Assembly: GCF_000010085.1 (NCBI RefSeq)
Contig: NC_007712.1
Coordinates: 2,356,001 to 2,420,000 of the forward strand
Length of the DNA: 64,000 bases
Source: Sodalis glossinidius str. 'morsitans'
Lineage (GTDB): Bacteria; Pseudomonadota; Gammaproteobacteria; Enterobacterales; Enterobacteriaceae
Direction of reading: 5' to 3'
A model generated the notes under the pieces. That model worked only from the letters and a program-made list of their open reading frames with translations. It was not told the DNA's origin and did not search any database. The stretch's first letter is position 1; each line of letters starts with the position of its first letter. Below are positions 49,287 through 59,143 of this stretch, piece by piece. Position numbers and translations under genes: made by a program.

Positions 49287-49705
49287 TATTAATACCCTCT
49301 AGATTGAGTTAATCTCCATGTAGCATTACAAGTATTACACAAACTATTTTCGAATGAGAATAAATTTTGTGAATAAAACGATTAAATTCGATCGACCGCT
49401 CAAAGAAACATCTTATTTTACAGGGTGGTTAAAAAAATGGGCTAAGAGCCTTGCGGCCATAAGATTTCTCCGATTAAGTCAGCGGCAAAACGTGCTATCG
49501 AAATTGGTTGCGCTAAATATTTTATTTCCCTGACGTGATTCTTTTTGTCTGTCCGCCCAATTAGCGCTGATGATGATGGCCAACGGGCCGTGAAATAGGT
49601 CCACAGATAAAGTTTCTTTATACCATTATGGTACCAATTGCGGTATTGCCAGGATGCCCGCTAATTAATAAGTATTACACTTATTTAATAACGCCGGCTG
49701 GGGCC
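49287..49705. promoter_or_regulatory. lpp promoter and lpp-pykF interval
   Basis: The lpp promoter and conserved leader occupy about 49287-49360 (minus strand). The AT-rich remainder shows no gene. Confidence 0.6.
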
Positions 49706-49735
49706 AACAAAAAAGCCCCTGCATGAACAGGGGCC
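49706..49735 (-). terminator. pykF terminator
   Basis: Minus strand: GGCCCCTG, loop TTCATG, CAGGGGC, then six T. About 130 bases after the pykF stop. Confidence 0.85.
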
Positions 49736-49861
49736 TGAGAGGAGGGCCGACGCCCGGGGTGGATGAGCTGGATCTGCTCTAAGCGCACCGCGCCAGCGGC
49801 GGCGCTACGTCGTGCAGTGCCGCAAGAATAGGGAGACAGACATGCCTGCCCCCGGCCTGCG

Positions 49862-51274
49862 TTACAGCATATGCACCGAGGCGGTGTTGGTGGTGCCGCT
49901 CGGTACCAGCGCGCCGGACACCATGACGATAATGTCGCCCTTGGCCGCTAAACCAGTTTCCAACGCCATTGCCTTGCCGATGCGGTAGAAATCATCGGTC
50001 GACGCGATTTCTTCGACAAGCTGGCAGGACACCCCTTTGCTCAGCAGAAGCTGGCGGGCGGTCAGCGGGTTCGTGGTCAGGGCCAGAATTTCCGCTTTCG
50101 GGAAATATTTACGCACTGACTTGGCGGATTTGCCGCCCTCGGTCGCGACTACAATCAGCGGCGATTCCAGTTTTTCTGCGGTTTCGACCGCGCTGCGGCA
50201 GACCGCTTCGGTAATGCGAAGTTTGCGGCTATCGTTCAGGCTGTCGATGCGGCTCGGCAGCATTCGATCGGTGCGCTGGCAGATAGTGGCCATAATGGTC
50301 ACGGCTTCCAGCGGGTATTTACCTTTGGCGCTCTCGCCGGACAGCATCACGGCGTCCGTACCATCCAGAATGGCGTTGGCCACGTCGCCGGCTTCCGCGC
50401 GGGTCGGACGCGGGTTTTTGATCATCGAGTCGAGCATTTGGGTCGCGGTAATCACCACCTTGCGCGCCCGGTTACACTTTTCGATCATCATTTTCTGCGC
50501 GAAAATCACTTCTTCCACCGGAATTTCGACACCGAGATCGCCGCGGGCTACCATAATGCCGTCGGAGGCTTCGAGGATTTCGTCGAAATTATTCAGCCCT
50601 TCCTGGTTTTCGATTTTAGAGATGATCTGGATATGGCTGCCGCCGTGCTGTTCCAGGTATTCGCGGATTTCCAGTACGTCGGAACGTTTGCGAATAAAGG
50701 AGGCAGCGATAAAATCGACGCCTTGTTCGCAGCCAAAAATCAAGTCGCGTTTATCTTTTTCCGCCAGCGCGGGTAGGGGAATGGACACACCGGGCAGGTT
50801 AACCCCTTTGTTTTCACCCAAATCGCCATTGTTGAGTACCTTACATACAACCTGGTCCTGGGTGACGCTGGTCACGGTCATGCCCAGCAGACCGTCATCG
50901 ACCAGAATGGTATTACCTACCGCCAGATCCTGGGTGAACCCCGGATAGGTGACCGCAACGCGTTCACTGTTGCCAATAATGCTCTGATCGGTCGTAAAGG
51001 TAAAGGTTTGGCCGGCGCGCAGCGAGACATCGGCGCCGTTTACCAATTTCATGGTGCGGATTTCGGGGCCCTTAGTATCAAGCAGAATCGCGGCCTGCTG
51101 ATCGGTTCTTTTCAACACCGCACGCAGATTTTTGATGCGCTGACCGTGCTCTTCATAATCACCATGGGAAAAATTGAGACGCATGACGTTCATACCTGCA
51201 TCAAGCAGGCTGGACAGTACCTCTTCGGATTCGGTTTTCGGGCCGATGGTACAAACAATTTTAGTCTTTTTCAT
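49862..51274 (-). CDS. pykF: Pyruvate kinase I
   Basis: 470 residues from MKKTKIVCTIGPKTESEEVL, identical in length to E. coli PykF; the frame is open 77 codons further upstream but that part has no similarity. Active-site motif MVARGDLGVEIP and the Lys of ISKIENQEG are present. Converts PEP and ADP to pyruvate and ATP; the enzyme is activated by fructose 1,6-bisphosphate. A Cra-like site overlaps its promoter. Order lpp-pykF is as in E. coli. No lesion seen. Confidence 0.97.
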   Translation of the reverse strand: MKKTKIVCTIGPKTESEEVLSSLLDAGMNVMRLNFSHGDYEEHGQRIKNLRAVLKRTDQQAAILLDTKGPEIRTMKLVNGADVSLRAGQTFTFTTDQSIIGNSERVAVTYPGFTQDLAVGNTILVDDGLLGMTVTSVTQDQVVCKVLNNGDLGENKGVNLPGVSIPLPALAEKDKRDLIFGCEQGVDFIAASFIRKRSDVLEIREYLEQHGGSHIQIISKIENQEGLNNFDEILEASDGIMVARGDLGVEIPVEEVIFAQKMMIEKCNRARKVVITATQMLDSMIKNPRPTRAEAGDVANAILDGTDAVMLSGESAKGKYPLEAVTIMATICQRTDRMLPSRIDSLNDSRKLRITEAVCRSAVETAEKLESPLIVVATEGGKSAKSVRKYFPKAEILALTTNPLTARQLLLSKGVSCQLVEEIASTDDFYRIGKAMALETGLAAKGDIIVMVSGALVPSGTTNTASVHML

Positions 51275-51491
51275 AACGTTGATTTCTATAATTTGTGATG
51301 AATGATAAAGCTGGTGCATCACCGGACCAGGCCCACGATGAAAAAAAAGCCGCTTCAAACCTGCGGTCCATTTTAAAGGATAGGTGACAAAGCTCAGAAC
51401 GTAAGGAAAAAAGCAGAACGGCTCAAGCCGGCGAGGCCAAAGTGCGCCGCAGGACAATGCTGTTTTTATCGATTTAAGACAAATCAATCGT

Positions 51492-51528
51492 TGCAAACCA
51501 TTCAATTGAAATAAAGTTTTGCATTATA
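51492..51528 (-). promoter_or_regulatory. pykF promoter with Cra-like site
   Basis: -10 TATAAT at 51523-51528 (minus strand). Just downstream is TTGAATGGTTTGCA (51492-51505), very similar to the E. coli pykF Cra site. Position over the transcription start fits repression. Confidence 0.6.
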
Positions 51529-51783
51529 GTTATTGGCCGGCGGAAAACAAAGTAAAAACTGGACAATTAATGCGTTAGAACAAAAAAAAGCGTAATTGTG
51601 TCATTTTTACAACAGATCATCGCACTTTAGCCCTTATCGGCATAAATCACTGATAGGGCTTGATATCGCGCGTTGCGGTTTTAAGCGCACGTCGACGCGG
51701 CCATCTTGAAAATGCCTTGAAGCAGCATATGGAAAAAAAAAGGGCGAGAAAGGCGTATGCAAAGGAAGAGGCACAGACATTAT

Positions 51784-51860
51784 TGGTGCGTCCGAGCGGA
51801 CTCGAACCACCGACCCCCACCATGTCAAGGTGGTGCTCTAACCAACTGAGCTACGGACGC
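51784..51860 (-). tRNA. tRNA-Val (GAC)
   Basis: 77 nt with encoded CCA. Acceptor GCGTCCG pairs with CGGACGC; D arm GCTCAGTTGGTTAGAGC; anticodon stem CCACC/GGTGG around TTGACAT, anticodon GAC; T loop TTCGAGT. Equivalent in place to E. coli valW/valV upstream of mdtK. Confidence 0.97.
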
Positions 51861-51868
51861 ACAGAGAA

Positions 51869-51945
51869 TGGTGCGTTCTAATGGACTCGAACCATCGACC
51901 CCCACCATGTCAAGGTAGTGCTCTAACCAACTGAGCTAAGAACGC
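51869..51945 (-). tRNA. tRNA-Val (GAC), second copy
   Basis: 77 nt with encoded CCA, 8 bases from the first copy. Acceptor GCGTTCT pairs with AGAACGC; anticodon stem CTACC/GGTGG has one G-T pair; anticodon GAC. It differs from the first mainly in the acceptor and T stem, with compensating pairs, so both should fold. Confidence 0.96.
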
Positions 51946-52095
51946 ATTTTGTTGCCTGCTGCCTGCGGGACGAATATTAACGGGCTCTATCACGCCTTGC
52001 AAGGGGAAAACGCGTTTTTTCGCCCAGACGCCGATTGATTGTCGAGGGAATGTGCATTAAGCCGGCTTTTTCACCGCTCAAGGCACATTTCGCCC

Positions 52096-53414
52096 TCAGC
52101 GCCCCGCCCGGTGCAAAATTCGCGCGGGCGTCTGTCGTTGCAGCCAGCGCATGCGGCACATCATTAATATAGCGGCAGAGGTAAGCCCGATAATGAACCC
52201 GAACCAAAAACCGCTGGGCCCCATGGCGGGACGAAGCCAATCCGTCAGCGCCAGCACATAGCCGCACGGTAGGCCGAGCAACCAATAAGCGGTAAAGGTG
52301 ATAAAGAAGATCAAGCGGGTATCTTTATAGCCGCGAAACACGCCATTACCGATAACCTGTATAGAATCAGAGATCTGATAGATGGCCGCCATCAGCATCA
52401 GATGCGAGGCATCATCACCACGGCCGGAGTCGTTGTACAACAGGGCAATACGCTCACGCAACAGGGTGGTGCAGCAGGCCAGCGTGACGCCTATCATCAG
52501 GCTGGACCAGGCGCTGCCCCGCGCCTGCTCAACGTCACCTTGTCCCAGGCGATACCCGATACGGATGGTGGCCGCCACGCCTATCGACAGCGGCAGCACA
52601 AACATCAGCGAGCTGAAGTTGAGGGCAATTTGATGACCAGCTACGGCAACGATGCCCAGCGGCGCGACCAACAGCGCCACCGGTAAACCCAAGGTGAACA
52701 GCCGCCTTAGCGCTGCCGGATCCGGTTTTTGCCACCTGCCCGTCAGGCGGAGATCGCTAAACGTGCTCGCCCGGCGCGTGTAGGCGCGCAGCAATAGAAA
52801 CATTATCCAGTAAACTGAAGCCGGTCGCCACACCGTAGCCAACGCCGCCCAGGGCCGGCATACCGAGCTTGCCGTGGATAAAGACATAGTTGATGGGAAT
52901 ATTACTCATCAGGCCGAGAAAGCCAATGACCATGCCGGGCTTGGTGCGGGAAAGTCCTTCGCATTGGCAACGCAGCACCTGGAAAAACAGATAACCCGGG
53001 GCGCTCCCCACAGTAAGCAGCGCAAGAACGCCACCGCTTTCTCCGCCAGCACCGGCTCGACGCTGTGCATGTGGTCGATGACGCGATGGCTGTTGTAGAG
53101 CAATACCATGATGACCAGCGATACACCGAGCGCCAGCCAGAAGCCCTGGCGGACTTGATGAGCAATACGGCCCGGCGCCCGGAACCATTAAGCTGAGCGA
53201 TAACCGGCGTCAGCGCCAGCAGCAGAACGTGACCAAATAAAATGACCGGTAGCCAGATGGACGTTCCCACCGCCACCGCGGCCATGTCGGTAGCGCTTAC
53301 CGAGCCGGACATAATGGTATCCACCACGCCCATCGCCGTTTGTGACACCTGGGCGAAAATGACTGGGATGGAGAGAGCCAGCAAGATACGCGCTTCCTTA
53401 ACATAATTTTGCAC
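52096..53414 (-). pseudogene. mdtK: MdtK (NorM) MATE multidrug efflux relic
   Basis: MATE transporter in several frames: EARILLALSIPVIFAQVSQT, GTSIWLPVILFGHVLLLALT, then PGMVIGFLGLMSNIPINYVF and GHQIALNFSSLMFVLPLSIG, ending ILHRAGR. At least four frameshifts, and about 14 residues deleted between LGLPVA and LLVAPLG. The former start is GTG at 53412-53414 (VQNYVKEAR). A 176-bp element at 53422 now separates this start from AAAGG, its ribosome binding site. Confidence 0.87.
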
Positions 53415-53421
53415 GTAGACA

Positions 53422-53597
53422 GGCTTTGTTGAATAATAGGGAATCACGCTGTTTTGCCATACTCGTTTTGGCGGAAAATGCTTGCCACCCTAGGTGTGCC
53501 GTTTTCTTACGCGGCCTAATTGCATGATTTTACGTTGCCAGGATGATCAGCAGTTGCACTGGAGGGGCAGCATAAAATCGGTTTATTCAACAAAGCC
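53422..53597. mobile_element. MITE-like element with IS903-type ends
   Basis: 176 bp bounded by perfect 15-bp inverted repeats GGCTTTGTTGAATAA/TTATTCAACAAAGCC, the same ends as the IS903-like copies in this window. Flanked by a perfect 9-bp target duplication ACGTAGACA (53413-53421 and 53598-53606); 9 bp is the IS903 size. The interior does not resemble IS903 transposase and has no useful reading frame. Likely moved in trans by an IS903-like transposase. Confidence 0.85.
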
Positions 53598-53832
53598 ACG
53601 TAGACACCTTTCTTTCGTTTGATAAAAATTTTTATTAGCGGAAATCCTGACGTTCACCTGGCAGGATCCTTTTAGCGGGATAGTGTAAAGCATTTCGTCG
53701 GCGAAGATAGCAGGAAAACGACGCGATATGAGGGATATGCCCTCTATTGCACCGTGTCAGTATTTGGAATTCGTCATATTATGGGGCAAAGTGAGCGCCA
53801 CGACGTTCGGTGTAGCCAGATGAGGAAAACGC

Positions 53833-54450
53833 ATGTTTACGGGGATTGTTCAGGCCACCGTGCCCATTATCGCGATTGAAGAAAAAGATCATTTTCGTAC
53901 CCATTATGTCCGCCTGCCGGCGGCGCTGTTGCCGGATTTGGCTATCGGTGCCTCGGTGGCGCATAACGGCTGTTGTCTGACGGTGACCGGCATCACGGAT
54001 GACGTGGTTAGTTTCGATTTAATGAAAGAAACGCTCAGGCTGACCAATTTGGGAGCGCTCACGGTTGGGGATGAGGTCAATTTAGAGCGGGCGGCAAGCC
54101 TACAGGCTGAAATTGGCGGTCATCTGATGTCCGGACATATTATGTGCACCGCCGAACTGAGCAAAATTGTCGCGTCGGAAAATAACCGCCAGATTTGGTT
54201 CACCGTGGCGGAACGGGCGCTGATGAAATATATCCTGCATAAAGGCTATATTGGCGTCGACGGTATCAGCCTGACGGTTGGAAAAGTAACGGTCAACCGC
54301 TTTTGCGTGCATTTAATACCTGAAACGTTGATGCGCACCACCCTCGGCAAGAAACGGCTTGGCGATAGCGTCAATATCGAAATCGACCCGCAGACGCAGG
54401 CCATTGTCGACACCGTGGAACGAGTATTGGCGGCGCGCGAACGCGCCTGA
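53833..54450 (+). CDS. ribE: Riboflavin synthase alpha subunit
   Basis: 205 residues starting MFTGIVQATVPIIAIEEKDH. Two lumazine-binding repeats, the first with GASVAHNGCCLTVTGI and the second with YIGVDGISLTVGKVTVN. Dismutates two 6,7-dimethyl-8-ribityllumazine molecules to riboflavin. Called ribC in E. coli, in the same place between mdtK and cfa. No lesion seen; no FMN riboswitch seen upstream. Confidence 0.96.
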   Translation: MFTGIVQATVPIIAIEEKDHFRTHYVRLPAALLPDLAIGASVAHNGCCLTVTGITDDVVSFDLMKETLRLTNLGALTVGDEVNLERAASLQAEIGGHLMSGHIMCTAELSKIVASENNRQIWFTVAERALMKYILHKGYIGVDGISLTVGKVTVNRFCVHLIPETLMRTTLGKKRLGDSVNIEIDPQTQAIVDTVERVLAARERA

Positions 54451-54508
54451 CAGAGAAAGGTACTGAAAACGCCGACACCCGGCTCGTACGCCCTTACGCG
54501 GCAAAGAC

Positions 54509-56615
54509 TTAACGCGCGACGCGTAAACCGTCTTCCGCCCCCTGGAGGCTGAACAGTACCTGCCAGAGTTGAATATTGCGGGCGCGGAAGGCGCCGGCGT
54601 AGGCCTGGAGGTAGTAAACAAACATACGGTAGAAACGCTCGGAATAATTGCCCTGCAACATCGGCCAGGCGGCGAGAAAGCATTCATGTCAGGGCATCAG
54701 CGTGCGATCATAATCCGCGCCGAAGTTGTGCCAATCTTCCATGACAAAATGCGGTTCGCTGGCATCGGCGATATGCCGAACGGAGGGCAAGCAGCCATTC
54801 GGAAAAATATATTTGTTGATCCACGGATCAACATTCATATCGGTTTTATTCGCACCGATGGTGTGCAACAAAAACAGCCCGTCGGGTTTTAAATTACGGG
54901 CAACCACATCAAAATAGGTGGAGTAATTCTTAGGCCCTAAGTGCTCAAACATCCCCACCGACACAATGCGGTCGAATTGCAAATTCAGGTCGCGATAATC
55001 CTGTAGCAAAATAGTGACATCCTGTCCTTCACAGCGCTTTTGCGCCAGTTTTTGGGCTTTGTTGAATAAATCAGAACTTGTGACTATGCCTCCCTAGCAG
55101 ATCGATTGTTATGCGATCCGGATGCTGTTCGGCATTCCTAACAGCGTCATTTTGTTAAGCGCTTTGACCATCGCCATTGCCTCACCTCCTGCGCATCATA
55201 GTCACGCAGACTTAGATATTCGCAATGGCGTAGTTACGCTCATGGTATCGGTCTGGCCAATATTGCGCCCCACCTCGTGGAGGAATAAGAGGCCTTATTT
55301 TCTTCCTCAGCAGAGCATCATGACAGTAGTGGGTATCGTAAGCGCCATCAGCCGACGCTTCCCTGATTTTCCGCTGGGTCTGGTTTATCAGAGCTGGTAG
55401 GGCCTGAGCATCCGTCGTACCGCTGAGCGATAAGTCAGCACAGATAATCTCATGCGTTACACTGTCTGTGGCTATATGCAGCTTACGCCACACCCTCCGT
55501 CTGTCGGCACCATGCTGTCGGACTTTCCATTCGCCTTCGCCAAAGACCTTCAGGCCGGCTCCATCAATGACTAGAGGTGAGATTTCACCACGGGTCGGCG
55601 TTTTTATGCTGATCTTAACTGTCTTTGCTCGCTTGCTGATCAGCGAGTAGTCTGGGCATCTTAGCGGCAGCACATCAGTTTAAAAATGGCGTCAACGAAG
55701 CCCTGTAAAGCGCTTAACGAAAGGCCAAACACGCGTTTCATCATCAGAACAGTGGTGATAGCCATATCTGCGTAGTGAAGCGGCCGGCCACGCCGTTCAG
55801 GCGTTGTTTTTTCCGTCCATGCAACAATTGCCGACTCATCCAGCCATATCGTCAGAGCCCCGCGCTGCTTGAGAGCTTTGTTGTAAGTGGACCAGTTGGT
55901 TATTTTAAACTTTTGCTTTGCCATGGAGTGCAGATGTTGAAATGACGGTAGTGATCTGAGCAGACGATCACCTAAAAGTTATATTTATTCAACAAAGCCC
56001 AGTTTTTGCTGTTCGGCTGAAATGGTGACGCCGTGAACTTTGACGCCGTAATGCTCTGCAGCATAATGCGCCAGACCGCCCCAGCCGCAGCCGACGTCAA
56101 GAAGCGACATACCGGGCTGCAGTTGCAGTTTCTGGCATATCATCTCCAGTTTGTGTTGTTGGGCCTGCGTCAGATTGTCGGCATGCGGCCAATAACCGCA
56201 GGAATATTGCATATAGGGATCAAGAATCAGTGAGAAAAGGTCATTACCTAAATCATAATGTTCTTTGCCGACAATCCAGACCCGTTTACGCGATTTGAGA
56301 TTGGTCAGACGCGCCGCGGCGATGCGCAGGGTATCCTTGAAATGATGGGGGGGGCTTCTTTTCCAGCCCGCAACGCAAAGCCCGCTGGAAAAACATATCC
56401 AGCCGTTCGCATTCCCACGAGCCATCCATATAACTTTCACCTAAGCCTAGCGAACCGTCCTGTAACACGCGCTTAAAAAAATCCGGATTATTGACGCGAA
56501 TATCAAATGGACGCGATCCATTGATCTCAATGTCGGCCTCAGCGAGTAATTCATGGACGATGCGATACCAAGCGTTATCTTGAAAGCTCAGGTCTTAAAC
56601 ACACGAGGAACTCAT
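54509..56615 (-). pseudogene. cfa: Cyclopropane-fatty-acyl-phospholipid synthase relic, interrupted by IS
   Basis: Pieces spanning Cfa: NAWYRIVHELLAEADIEING, GESYMDGSWECERLDMFFQR, GNDLFSLILDPYMQYSCGYW, SAM motif LLDVGCGWGGLAHYAAEHYG, then RIVSVGMFEHLGPKNYSTYF and GAEDGLRVAR-stop. Lesions: TAA at codon 7 (56595-56597), a shift in eight G at 56347-56354, an IS903-like insertion at 55055-55999, and a shift near 54690. Cfa methylates membrane lipids using S-adenosylmethionine. Confidence 0.9.
55055..55999 (-). mobile_element. IS903-like element (IS5 family), decayed
   Basis: 945 bp with terminal repeats GGCTTTGTTGAATAAAT and ATTTATTCAACAAAGCC, and a perfect 9-bp target duplication CAGTTTTTG (55046-55054 and 56000-56008). 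The transposase (start MAKQKFKITNWSTYNKALKQ) has the DDE segments LVIDGAGLKVFGEGEWKV and EASADGAYDT. One base is lost near 55666, a block of about 35 residues with the final Glu is missing after RNYAIAN, and one more shift precedes the end GMPNSIRIA. Inserted in cfa; itself inactive. Confidence 0.9.
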
Positions 56616-57094
56616 AGCTTCTCCATCACCTTTCTTCTGAAAATACCTCGTCAGGAAGAGCCAGGCGCTGCCTGCGAGCTTTTATAAGAATCCACTGTAT
56701 GCCGTGGTGTCTGATACGACAAAATTAACAGAGGAATAGAAACTCAGAATGGCTGTCAAACCGGTTGCTTTGTCCGAAAGAAACAGACATGAGTAAACAT
56801 TATGTCCCTAAAGCAAATGAATAGAAAACTCGTTATAATTATTAACGCAATTGAGTATAAGCCTGCATCCGGCTTTAGACAACTCTAAAAGAAGAATTAG
56901 GGATAAGAGTCTAAATCAATGATAAAAATGAGAAATAGTCACCCTTCACAAAAAGTTTATTAGCCTAAAGAGTTATTATTCACGCATGCGGTAAGGAGGG
57001 TGTCCCTCGCGGCAAGCACCGTGTAAAACGTCGGGCGCAAGCCAGGCGGCTCCCGTCGTGCACGAGAGCCTGCCGTCAATAATGAGGGCGGAAA
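56616..57094. other. cfa-purR interval
   Basis: AT-rich first half probably contains former cfa promoters. No gene recognised; the E. coli genes ydhC and ydhB that lie here are absent. Confidence 0.45.
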
Positions 57095-58039
57095 TTAGCG
57101 GGAGCGGTAAGGGCCGTCGGCCACCGAGCTTCTCTCTATCAGCGCCGGGTGGACTTCAATCGTCTGCGCGGACTCGCGCTTGCTGATGATTCTATACAGC
57201 AGCATGGTGAGCGTGGATTCACCTAATACCGCTTTGGGTTGATCGACGGTGGTGAGCGCCGGGGTGAAATAACATGAGTGGCTGACGTTATCGTAGCCTA
57301 TTAACGAAATGTCTTGATGTACCCGCAACCCTTGCTCGTGAATTGCACACAGGGAGCCCATGGCCATTTCGTCGTCGCCGCAGAATATCGCGCTGGGACG
57401 GTGACGTTGAGCCAGAATATGCTACATGGCGCGATAACCGGAAGCCGGCTCGAAATCACCCTGGACAATCCATGACGCGTTAGGGATGATCCCGGCTTCG
57501 TTTAAGGGATGGAGATAGCCGCGGTGGCGTCCGCTGCCGGTGTTACGTGCCAGTTAGCCGTGAATAGCGCCGATATTCCGTTGCCCGCGATCGAGCAAAT
57601 AGCGGGTAGCTATATAGCCGCTGGCAAAGGCATTATCGATGATGGTATCGGTAAAATCTCCGCACCTCACTCCAATCCATGACGACCATGGGAATGTGGC
57701 GATATTTTTCCAGCAGCGACAACAGCGCTTCGGGATATTCAGCGCACATCACCAGTAGACTGTCGACGCGCTTTTGCGCCAGCATTTGCAGATAGGCTTG
57801 CTGTTATGAGGCTCGTTATGGGAGTTGCACAGAATAAGGGTATAGCCTCTGGCAAAGCATTGGTGTTCGATGGATTCGATTATCTCGGCAAAGTAGGGGG
57901 CTTCGCTGGTGCTGGCAAGCAGGCCGATGGATTTGGTACGGTTGATCTTCAAACTGCGCGCCACCGCACTGTGGGAGTAGCTAAGCTGTTTTATGGCGTT
58001 CCAGACAGCGCGTTTGGCTACGTCTTTAATGGTTGCCAT
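57095..58039 (-). pseudogene. purR: Purine repressor relic lacking recognition helix
   Basis: Starts MATIKDVAKRA joined in frame to VWNAIKQLSYSHSAVARSLK; the 24 or so residues between, with the recognition helix and turn of the LacI-type HTH, are deleted. It continues KSIGLLASTSEAPYFAEIIE, then a frameshift near 57800, an in-frame TAG near 57423 (AM-stop-HILAQRH), other stops, and ends VADGPYRSR. PurR represses purine synthesis with hypoxanthine or guanine. Confidence 0.88.
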
Positions 58040-58083
58040 GTCTAAACTACTCCTGAATCCCCCGGCAGCAGGGTATAATGCTA

Positions 58084-58099
58084 AGTGAATCGTTTGCCT
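58084..58099. promoter_or_regulatory. PurR-type operator upstream of purR
   Basis: Minus strand AGGCAAACGATTCACT resembles the PUR box (ACGCAAACGTTTTCGT). It lies 45 bases upstream of the purR start, where the autoregulatory site is expected. No functional PurR is encoded here. Confidence 0.55.
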
Positions 58100-58259
58100 G
58101 CCAACAAAAGACAATTTTCCTCGATTTGCCGATAAAGTGAAAGCGTTATATGCGCTTGCACGCCGGTGGGACATGCTTTTTGGCCTCAGATATGGCAAGA
58201 TGAAGGCCGGATAAACATGAGGTCAACCACCTGACGCCATAGCGTCAAAAGGAAATAGC

Positions 58260-58349
58260 ATGAGCCGCGATTTTGCTTTGTCGTTAATGACTACCGTCTT
58301 CTCGCTGTTGGTCATTGTGATTTTCAGCTTCACCGCCGTATTAAATTAA
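58260..58349 (+). CDS. ynhF: YnhF-like small membrane protein
   Basis: 29 residues, MSRDFALSLMTTVFSLLVIV then IFSFTAVLN, one transmembrane helix. Same length, design and position (next to purR) as E. coli YnhF, another 29-residue membrane protein of unknown role. CAAAAGGAAATAGC precedes the ATG. No lesion seen. Confidence 0.75.
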   Translation: MSRDFALSLMTTVFSLLVIVIFSFTAVLN

Positions 58350-58395
58350 TGATGCAAGCGGGCTGTCCGGCGTTGTACCGGGCTTTGCCCCGACG

Positions 58396-58424
58396 TTAAA
58401 AAGGGCTCTTACGCCCTTTTTTAT
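58396..58424. terminator. bidirectional terminator after ynhF
   Basis: AAAAAGGGC, loop TCTTAC, GCCCTTTTTT. Symmetric stem usable on both strands; ends ynhF and overlaps the end of the convergent secreted-protein ORF. Confidence 0.85.
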
Positions 58425-58738
58425 TGCCGCAGACGGACTGCGTTGTCGGGCGGACCGACCGCAGTTTTTTTATCGGCATGCGGCGCTGCGGCGGCGGGCG
58501 ATTTGGTGGCCACGGCCTTGCGCGCCTTGACGGCGTCCATTTTCGCCTCGGGATGGCGTAGGGGTTCGCTTTCGGCGCTGCGGCTTTTTTTCAGCAGCTT
58601 GACGGGCTTGCGCTTGCGGCGGTCACCGGTTTTGGCCGCACTGGCCTGGGATTTACGTTGATCGGCATTCACTCCCGCATTCGGCGCGGCGTGCGCGAGA
58701 TTGAGAAAGAGCTGGGTAAACAGCAGCACAAAAAGCAT
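58421..58738 (-). CDS. Lys/Ala-rich secreted protein, possible truncated MepH
   Basis: 105 residues: signal peptide MLFVLLFTQLFLNLAHAAPN, then a highly basic low-complexity region (RRKRKPVKLLKKSRSAESEP) and the end DNAVRLRQ. In E. coli mepH lies between sodB and grxD, divergent from grxD, and has a signal peptide plus a similar basic linker before its NlpC/P60 domain. The place and orientation fit, but the catalytic domain is absent here. May be a relic or a short periplasmic protein. Confidence 0.45.
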   Translation of the reverse strand: MLFVLLFTQLFLNLAHAAPNAGVNADQRKSQASAAKTGDRRKRKPVKLLKKSRSAESEPLRHPEAKMDAVKARKAVATKSPAAAAPHADKKTAVGPPDNAVRLRQ

Positions 58739-59143
58739 AAACGCATAATAAACGCTATCTTCTGTGGCCCAAAGTCGGAGGGAAAATGACGACTCCGATG
58801 AATTTAAGCTATTTGTGGGCCTAATGCATCCGCATCCGTATTTTCATACAGATTGTGAATAAACGTGAATAAAAGCCCATTTGCCGGGTTTTTGCGCGGC
58901 GGGTGCCGTAAAAATCAACGCTTTTACAACCCGTTAACTACCCTAAACCGAAAGTGGCGCCCTGGCAAGGTCAAACTGGCAGCGCAGTGCAGCAGACGCC
59001 CGCAGGGCAGGCCGAGGGCGCCAGGCGCGGCAAACCTAAAAAAAGCATTTAAATGTTCACCCGGGAATCGTTAGAATAGTGAATTACGTCAGATACGATG
59101 CACGAGAAATAAAAGCCAGCCACTGGCTTAAGGAAGCGAGACA
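58739..59143. other. grxD upstream region
   Basis: No gene supported. It should hold the grxD promoter and that of the divergent secreted protein. Confidence 0.45.

Noticed and set aside
53422..53597. CRISPR or phage attachment site as an explanation of the repeats by mdtK
   Set aside because: Only one pair of inverted, not direct spaced, repeats, with a 9-bp target duplication; a transposable element fits fully.
58865..59074. 69-codon ORF upstream of grxD
   Set aside because: No ribosome binding site, no similarity, and likely part of the grxD promoter region.
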